Assembly (NCBI GenBank): GCA_016169945.1
Contig: JADLSH010000395.1
Span: 8,646,001-8,710,000 of the forward strand
Direction: 5' to 3'
Length of the DNA: 64,000 bases
From: Trachythela sp. YZ-2020
Taxonomy: Eukaryota; Cnidaria; Anthozoa; Malacalcyonacea; Clavulariidae
Program-made: the position numbers and the translations under genes
The notes under the pieces: model-generated
Told to the model about the DNA's origin: nothing
The model's input: the letters and a program-made list of their open reading frames with translations, nothing else
Database searches by the model: none
Part shown: positions 57,007 to 64,000 of the stretch, piece after piece
Position numbering within the stretch: the first letter of the stretch is position 1
Layout of the letters: every line of letters begins with the position of its first letter

Positions 57007-58308
57007 TTTCTCCCGTGAAAAACGACCACATATAATCTGCTCCGATCAGCAACTGAATTTCCATCTCTTCGGTACCGTTGTTACAATCAGCCAAGTCGAT
57101 TTTCCTTAAGTGAGCATAACAACGTTTCGCTCGGTCGATTTCTTGACTAGAAATTGGCGCACAAATATCAGACACAACGTAGGCTTCCATTCTGGTCAAG
57201 GAATGTCCTCCAATATCTCCGACGGTGAATTGTACTTTATCACAAGTTTCCGTACGATCGATCTCATTACTTCCGAATGTTTTTATTACCAACGACTCCT
57301 TGGCTATTGCTGCTAATTTCAGTTGATCTCGCACTCTTCTTTTAATGAAACTTTTCTGACTTCCCGAGTCGAAGATAACTCTAACATGAACCCCCGATTT
57401 TGGCTCTCTTAATCCAACGAAAGCTTGCGCGGTTTGCAGTAAAATGGAGTTTCGTGAGCCAACGTATAGTGTGCTGGAGTGGTTGGACTTTTCTTCTGGC
57501 GATTTTCCAAGGTCGTCTCGTTTTTGTTGTTGTTCTCTTTCGCATAAACTAACGTGGTGTTTTCTGGAGCACTTTTGACAAGTTGTTTTCGTTTGGCAAT
57601 CTCGGGCGATGTGGTTTCGTTGAAGACATCTAAAACACCGTCCTTGTTTCATTAAAATTTGTTTTCTCGCTTCTACGTTGGTGACAACTTTGCATTCCGC
57701 TGTTGGGTGTGGCTGTTTACAATAAGTGCAGTTAATTCGCGCTCCTTTTTCTTCTGCTAACAACGCTGCTAGTGTCGAAGGATCTTTGTGCTGATATTTT
57801 CTCTCGCGGTTCTCTGGAGGTGTCTCGATGGCTTTAATTCCCTCACATCTTTCGCGGTTCTTGATTTGTTCTTGTAAAAGGCAAAGTAACTCGTCAAGTT
57901 TCCAATCTTTGTCTTCTTTAATTTGTCGCCCTAGCAATATTCGAATGTCCTCTGGAATTTTAGTCATCAATATAGGCACCAAAAGACTACCGTATGATTC
58001 AGTGGGAACGTCTAGAGCTTGTAAGCCTCTTACATGCGTCTCGATTTTGTCGTACATTTGTCGTAGCTTTTTTACGTCGTTTGAAGCGTTCACTGGTGTT
58101 ATTTTCAGCAAACTGTCCATATGACTGCTAATTATTACTTGCTTATTTCCAAAGCGCTCTTCTAATAATTTCACCGCTGTATCGTAGTTTTCTGCTTTTC
58201 ACATTTCCCAGTATTTTCGAAGCGTAAGCTCGGTGTCCTTGGCGTATTTTCTTCTTTTTCGTCACGGCAGACATCTCACAATCGTTTAATCCGAATCTCG
58301 AAGGACCA
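56880..58308 (-). pseudogene. BEL/Pao gag, zinc knuckles and protease
   Basis: The first ATG at 58274 opens MSAVTKKKKIRQGHRAY. After about 25 codons the frame and content jump to YDTAVKLLEERFGNKQVI, so the bulk of the gag N-terminal domain is deleted near 58190-58205. The rest is long and open: a DUF1759-type helical region, three Cys/His knuckles (CTYCKQPHPTAEC, CFRCLQRNHIARDC, CQKCSRKHHVSLC) and an aspartic protease with VIFDSGSQKSFI (Asp-Ser-Gly, as in BEL/Pao). A frame change close to 56890 leads into the reverse transcriptase. Confidence 0.9.
58288..58308 (-). other. BEL/Pao primer-binding site
   Basis: Directly abutting the 5' LTR on the - strand is TGGTCCTTCGAGATTCGGAT, starting with the TGG that pairs with a tRNA CCA end. 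The tRNA was not identified. Confidence 0.7.
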
Positions 58309-58493
58309 TGTATAATATTTGACTAATCTTCTGTCTTTTGTATCAATTTATTTCTATATTTTACGCTTATGTTTACACCGAACTCCCATAACAACTCCTC
58401 TTATTTATAAAATGTCAATTTCATGCTATTAGTGTCATTACTATTAATATCAATGAATGTCAATACTTCTGGTTAAATTAATGTTTATCTACA
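58309..58493 (-). repeat. BEL/Pao 5' LTR
   Basis: 185 bp, followed by TACAT at 58494-58498. The T at 58470 against C at 53762 falls in a CCGG/CTGG word, consistent with CpG deamination. Confidence 0.92.
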
Positions 58494-58580
58494 TACATTG
58501 TCTAATCTTATACATGTTTTGGAGTTTGAAAAAGCAACTTTTCGCAACACTACGAACATGTTTTACGGATTCTTATTTTA
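58494..58580 (-). pseudogene. CR1/L2-like LINE, right of the BEL insertion
   Basis: The - strand reads VKHVRSVAKSCFFKLQNMYK and then IRQC at the target duplication. This is the segment that precedes the reverse transcriptase thumb at 53572. Upstream of about 58580 the frame meets a stop and similarity is lost. Confidence 0.7.
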
Positions 58581-59160
58581 AAAGATCTTCAGTTCCAGCC
58601 GTTAAAGACGGCTGAAGCGCCGTGCGAGGGTACTAATTCCGCTCGGAGATTTACACCCGGGTATGTGAAAACATTGTGGAATGCAAAGTCGTCCGCCATT
58701 TTTTTTTTGTCATGGACTGGACGGGACCATTGACGGGACTCGACCTTTTCGTAAGTTATGCGCATGCGCAAGTTCAAGCCGAGAGAAGGCTTCCATTTTG
58801 CAAACTTTTTTCAAAAATAATTTTGCACTCATTCAATAGTTTTACACATAAGTCTCTATGTAAGTAAGTTTCCAAAACAAGATAAATGAAAATTATTTAG
58901 AGGACAAATTAACAGGAGGAAAAACAGTCGAAAGACCGAAAAAGGAGGGTTTTAAACAGGCAAGTGTCTATTTTGCATGCTTGCTTTGTCGATTTTTTAA
59001 CATAGCATGCAGTATAGTTTGTGAATTTGAAAATGTGTAGATCATTCTGTGTGGTCAATACAACATCGATTGATCTTTAATTAAGAGCATTTTAGTATTA
59101 AGAGCACTTCGCGCCTTCTCAGGTACGAAGGACCATTCATCTATCGTCTATTCATTTAGT
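58581..59160. other. Non-coding interval
   Basis: Contains a CpG-containing block at 58690-58790 with ATGGACTGGACGGGACC, otherwise AT-rich. No gene recognised. Confidence 0.4.
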
Positions 59161-59164
59161 GAAA

Positions 59165-59960
59165 TGCCACGAAGAAAGTCGTCGGCTGGGTTGAGATTTG
59201 TTGGAACATATCGCCAAACGGTAGCTTCCCATGACGCTTGGATTTTTGTAACTGGTACACCTACAAAAGGTTCAAACCGGTAGATTCTGAACCAAGCCGC
59301 GCGAGGATAACCGTGGAGTCCGACCACAATATCGCCTTTCCGGGTTTAATCTTGAATTCGTCGTACATAGTCTTGGCTAAGCTTGTCGCGAATAGAGCTG
59401 CCATGAGTTCTAGGCGGGAATAGTGGTTTGACAAAGGGTGGCAACTCTGGCTTTGGCAGATACGAGACGCACTTTCTTTCCCAGCGGACGAAGGCCAAGC
59501 AAGATAGGCTGCTGGTCCGTATGTAAGAATGCTCGCAGCGGAGAAGTGCAACTCTGAAGAGGGAAATGGCAGTTGAACTATACGGTCTTCTGTTCTTCGA
59601 TCTCTGTGAACAACTTTCTCCATACTTGTTGCATTTCTTTCGGCAGTGGGTCATCCCATTCAAATTTCTTCGTCTTCCAAATTTCCTGAAGCGCAATTCT
59701 TGCTTTGATCGTGACAAGGTGGTTCTTTCTTGTGTTCAGGAACGCCGGAAACTGGGAGGGGGTCATGGTCTAACTTTGGGGTTGACTTGTTTCTTTCACC
59801 TAACTGTTCTTGTAGCTGCTTTGTAGAACAATACCAATCTTTAGTTTGGAAGCTACCGGTACTTAGTATCTTCTCCACGCCTGTCATTCTTTGCATCCTT
59901 TGGCGATCAGATCCATTATATCTATCTGGGGCGGTTTCTCGGTGTTCAAATGTCATCATC
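59165..59960 (-). pseudogene. BEL/Pao fragment (connection and RNase H-like region)
   Basis: Short - strand frames give RIALQEIWKTKKFEWDDPLP, WRKLFTEIEEQKTV, SELHFSAASI, YLAWPSSAGKESAS, RLELMAALFATSLAKTMYDE and ILWSDSTVILARLGS. This is the order seen in the pol region of the element at 54655-57006, but the sequence is different. It is a separate, heavily decayed copy lying just left of the next remnant, with no LTRs seen. Confidence 0.7.
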
Positions 59961-59964
59961 ATCA

Positions 59965-62900
59965 TCATAACCTTAATACGCCGTTTTCAACGTACAACCC
60001 GAACTGTCTTACATAATTTGAATCGCGACCAGTCTTGATACATTCAAATTCCTTGGAAAACATGCTTGACTGGACAGTTCGGATCCACGACATCCGGGCA
60101 TTATTCACTTCTTCTGCAGTCAACACTCGACTCTTTGGTACGGTGTCCATGTTTCCTCCAACTCGACACTTTGCTTTACGGATAAAACGATAAACGTAGC
60201 ATGTTACTCTAAGCAATCTTTGTAAGCTGCTAAAATCATTACAGTTGATAACTTTATCCAAACTTTGGCATGCAGTGGCCATCTCTTCCCGGGTAACGCA
60301 AACACATGAGTTTTTTCAGACGGGTTCTTTACTTCTTCTTGTAAAACATTCTCATCTTGCAACGAAATGTCATGACATGGTACAGATACTTCTCGATCCT
60401 TTATGATTTCAGGCCCTGTCCACCATATTAGGTTGTTGCTTAATTGGTCAGCTTGAACTCCACGGGTTGGCAAATCTGCTGGATTACAAACTCCTGGACA
60501 ATGGTTCCATTTGACTGCTTGACTTATTTTTTGAATCTCTTCTACTCGTCGCATAACATATTGCTTCCAAGGCCTTTTATTTCGAATCCAACACATCACA
60601 GTAATCGTGTCAGTCCAATAAAATACATTGTCAATCCTAACACTCCCTGACAAAGCCCTTTTTACTGAATCCATGCAATTCAATAACCTGTTCGTTTTGA
60701 TTTGCTGGAAAACAATTTCTTGGAACGGTTACATCACTAAGTCCCACTTATTCTTAAACGATTCAGGTAGCTCCGCGTCCTAGTCGGTTGCATCCAAGCA
60801 CAACTCTTGAAAGAGAATCTTCAAATTGATACTAAATGGCGTAATTAACCCAAGAGGATCAAAGATTCTTGCGGACATCTTTAAAACTGAACGCTTCGTC
60901 ACTGGTAACAATCTGGCAAAGGTTACTAAATCTTGTATACTGTACTTAAACGTATCACTCACCAAATTCCACGAAACGCAGAGAACTTTCATTTCAGATA
61001 TCTCATTACTACTTAATGGATTGACTGAGACCTTTGCATAAGAGATGTCATCTTCTGTAAGTGCAGCTGGCAACGATTCTTTGCACGACATATCATTGCC
61101 TGTCTCCTCCCTTTCATTATCAGCAACAACACCGTCATTTTCACAATCCGAAATAGACTTCTGTACGCGAGAAGAATTATTGTACCACTTACGAACATTG
61201 AAACCACCCTTCGCTATTACTTCATTTGCTGATTTGTAGAGGGATAGTCGTTGTCTTCAGACTCAGCCCCAGTCGCCAAATCATCAACATACAGATCATT
61301 CTCTAATACTTTGGTTGTTTCTGGTTCGCTCGTCTAATACTGCGAAATATGATGCTTGATTGTGGCTGCTAAAATGGCAGGACTAGGCTTGAGGTCAAAC
61401 ACAAGTCGGCAGAAACGATACACAACCATCCCAGATAAACCGGTCTTCCTCTTTAATCGAAATCATGTGGAATGCCTTTTCGATGTCAGCCACTAAGGCA
61501 TATGGATGTGACCTAAAACGCACCAAAATATCAAATAATGATGGTACTAAGTTCGGTCCACATTCAAGGCATTCGTTGATAGACAAGTCTTCGTTGTTTA
61601 ACTTTGCGGATCCATTAAGCACGATTCGCACCTTCGTAGTTGACTTGTCCTCCCGTACAACTGTATGATGAGGCAAGTATTCACAGGCTCTACGATTCCG
61701 GCTTCTAGTTGCTCGACAATGATGTCATCGTATTTCTTCATTAAGTTATCATTCTTCTGCAATCTCTGTTCTAGGTACGTCAGCCTCGTTTTGGACAATT
61801 CGTAATGGGTTGGTAACATTTGATCATCGGTTTTCCACGGCAAGTTAACTGAATATCGTTCTCCTTCGCTTTCGATATTGATCTTAAACTGTTCATCCTT
61901 GACGCTTTTCTGGTCAGATTGCTCATAAATGCCTATCGATTCGGTTTGCCAAAACCGTTGTAGATTTAACTTAAGATCATCTGTCTGCTCACATACACCA
62001 ACTTCTCGCGTGATGATAAGATTCGACACTGAGATGGCGTTCCCAGAATTTGCATTAACATCAGATCTTTCGGTACTTCCAGATAGAATCCAAACAAATT
62101 TACTTTCTATGGCTACGAGACCAGTTTCACTTCGAATAACTTTCCCTGAAACAAAGTCCCAATACATATCTGAACCAATTGGCTTGTCATCACTCGTGGG
62201 ATCACTTGCTAGGTCAAGCGATGCAAGAACTGGGCATGTACTAAGATCAACTTTAGAAGGTATGGCACTACAAATCTTTGGAAATGTCAAGGCTGAAATG
62301 CTCAGAACATCACCATCATTTTTGAACAACTAAAATTCGACTAATGCACACTTTTGTTTGCGATATAACTTATCACCAAATGTGCTTAAGTTCAAAGTTT
62401 CAACACGCTTTGTACTTAAACCAAGTCGATTCTTCAAATCATATGTGATATAACCACGCTGGCTACCTCCGTCTAACAAAATGCGAACTGACACAGAATT
62501 TGAGGTAGTTGTTCCACGAGCCATTGCTGTAGCAGTTTGGAGAACAACACTGGATTTAGTTGTAAAGCTAGTTGCCGAAAGAGTTCTCAAATCGCGATTC
62601 TCACCTGATTCTGCATGCTGACTTTCTGGGGGCTTCTTACCTTCCCTGCTACTCGAATATTCAGGTCTTCTACTCAAATTGCAGAATGACTGGTGGTGAC
62701 GTTTATTACACTTGCGACACTGTAATGAACGATTACATTCTGAGGCTCGGTGTCCCTTTTTTAGACACAAAAAGCAACGACGATCTCGCATTAAAATCTC
62801 TTTACGCTTACCAACATCTTTAACCTCTTCGCAAGATGCTGAGAAATGCGGCTTTGAACAAAATACACATGTAATGTTACTCGGTTGACTGTTAGAATTG

Positions 62901-63325
62901 TTAAAAAATGCCCCTGTAGCACTATTCTTGCCCGCATTGTTACGATTTGTTATTGTCAAAATTGTCATTGTGCACTTTCAATGAAAAACTCGCTTCACAT
63001 GCCTCTACTTCTACCTTTAATTCCAGCAGATTAACAAGTCATCCATGTGTGCAGTGATTATCATTTGGGGCTTATCAAACCTATCCTTCAATATGTCCAT
63101 GGCAACCTTGTAGTTGGCATTTGTCAATGGCAAACCTTGAATGGCTCGGGCTGGAGACATCTCTTCATTGTTGTGTATTAATGATTCGAATAATTCCCAA
63201 AATGCATGCCATTTCTCAACATCACCCTTGAATTTAGGCAAACATAATTTTGGTAACCTCGGCTTAGCTACCTTAACTTGCTGGGTTTGATGCCCTTCAG
63301 TTGTACTATGACTTGAACCACTCAT
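59965..63325 (-). pseudogene. Decayed BEL/Pao element, gag to integrase N-terminus
   Basis: Successive - strand frames: gag DUF1759-like PKLCLPKFKGDVEKWHAFWE (63017-63325). Cys/His knuckles CVFCSKPHFSASC, CFLCLKKGHRASEC and CRKCNKRHHQSFC, with protease ILLDGGSQRGYI (62330-62968), where Gly replaces the usual Ser. Reverse transcriptase FWQTESIGIYE, HHTVVREDKSTTKVRIVLNG and ALVADIEKAFHMI (61395-62329), with LYVDDLATGA near 61270. LFDPLG-type region (60780-61091). RNase H-like VFYWTDTITVMCWI and NPADLPTRG (60204-60683). Integrase N-terminal leader (59965-60282). At least six frame breaks. No LTR pair found. Confidence 0.85.
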
Positions 63326-63363
63326 TCAAGCATTCACTCAAATTTGTATCCAATGGCGGGTTT

Positions 63364-63452
63364 GTGTTATCTTGCGTGTTCATGTTGACTTGCGTGTTCG
63401 TGTTAACTTGCGAGTTCGTGTTAACTTGCGAGTTTGTGTTAACTTGCATGCT
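63364..63452. repeat. 18-bp tandem repeat upstream of BEL gag remnant
   Basis: About five copies of GTGTTAACTTGCGAGTTC and variants. On the - strand it encodes VNTNSQ repeats in a frame ending close to the gag remnant. It may be part of the element's leader or gag N terminus. Confidence 0.8.
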
Positions 63453-63539
63453 CGTTTCACCTACACTTAATGTAATGTTATGGAAGTTCTGCACACCTAT
63501 CTCCCCCATGCACTGCATATAACAAACGGCCAATCGGTC

Positions 63540-64000
63540 GCCAATGCTGAATAGGGATGAGAATGAATGGAATCAAGACAATCTCAACAGTCACACTTGT
63601 GTTTCCTTGGCTCTTAACGTTTTGTTTTAACTGAAGTATTGTAAATATCGACAATTTGCTTTTAATGTTCCTCTTGAAATGAACAGTTTATAGAGTGCCT
63701 CCACCACTGAGTGTTCTTGGAAAAGTCCAGAGTAAAATTTACAAGCTGTGTAATCTACTGTACCAGCGTTCATGTTTTCAGACGGTCTTCAAACTACTTT
63801 GAGTTCACCTTAACCTAGTTGTTTAAGGTTATTGTTGAAATTAACCATTCTGCAATATTTTTCCAGTCTATCCTTTCGTGCTTTACTGTTTGAATCAAAA
63901 GCTATTTAACTGTTTCACAACTGAAATACCTGTTATAGTGTTATACCGCCTTTGCACTTGCTTCCGTCTTGCAACTGTATGCTTTTATTTCAAGATGATT
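63540..64000. other. Non-coding end of window
   Basis: No gene, repeat or LTR could be recognised. The 5' LTR of the adjacent BEL remnant, if it survives, was not identifiable without a second copy. Confidence 0.4.

Larger units (their letters stand above)
53601..58493 (-). mobile_element. BEL/Pao LTR retrotransposon, young but defective
   Basis: 185-bp LTRs at 53601-53785 and 58309-58493 differ at a single base (C at 53762 versus T at 58470). They start TGTATAATAT and end TTTATCTACA. The 5-bp duplication TACAT flanks them (53596-53600 and 58494-58498). gag, protease, reverse transcriptase, RNase H and part of integrase follow on the - strand. Deletions in gag and at the integrase N terminus, a frame change before the reverse transcriptase and one TGA make it unable to move by itself. 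It is inserted in a LINE. Confidence 0.93.

Overview
This is an intron-containing, AT-rich eukaryotic sequence, almost certainly from an invertebrate animal. The mix of Ty3/Gypsy and BEL/Pao LTR retrotransposons, CR1/L2-like LINEs, very abundant short inverted-repeat elements and degenerate TTAGGG motifs fits a marine invertebrate. An anthozoan cnidarian is my guess, by inference only. No bacterial operon structure, CRISPR array or rRNA gene is visible.

Layout. 1-0.95 kb: last exons of a small spliced gene or retrogene remnant on the + strand. 0.97-1.6 kb: broken Tc1/mariner-like transposase (-). 2.55-4.15 kb: LINE reverse transcriptase with two stops (+). 6.3-7.4 kb: two exon-like stretches of an unidentified gene. 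7.78-15.27 kb: a complete but decayed Gypsy element (-), with LTRs, primer site and a 5-bp target duplication; a ~2 kb inverted-repeat DNA element sits inside its reverse transcriptase. 15.3-22.4 kb: non-coding, including a ~0.9 kb fold-back element that carries a 70-bp palindromic insert with a 9-bp target duplication. 22.4-26.9 kb: a nearly full LINE (-) nested in a short inverted-repeat element. 26.9-36.9 kb: non-coding, many miniature elements, one tRNA-derived sequence and an ATCGAT-rich inverted-repeat element.

36.9-46.3 kb: the most interesting locus, a + strand multi-exon gene. Ten exons have mutually compatible splice phases. It encodes an acidic/lysine-rich leader, zinc-binding motifs and a C-terminal tyrosine-recombinase-like catalytic region, but frame changes and a stop make this copy a probable pseudogene. 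A 33-bp minisatellite (about 25 copies) follows at 46.45-47.3 kb, and an ATGC/ATGT microsatellite lies in an intron at 40.6-41.0 kb.

48.1-49.2 kb: degenerate LINE (-). 49.2-53.0 kb: non-coding with hairpin elements. 53.0-58.6 kb: a CR1/L2-like LINE (-) split by a young BEL/Pao element (-) whose 185-bp LTRs differ at one base. 59.2-63.5 kb: two older BEL/Pao remnants (-). The last 460 bases show nothing recognisable.

The genes do not form a pathway. The window is a record of layered insertions around at least one host-like or recombinase-type gene. Frame interruptions in nearly every element could partly be sequencing errors, but several are clean CGA-to-TGA or CpG-to-TpG type changes.
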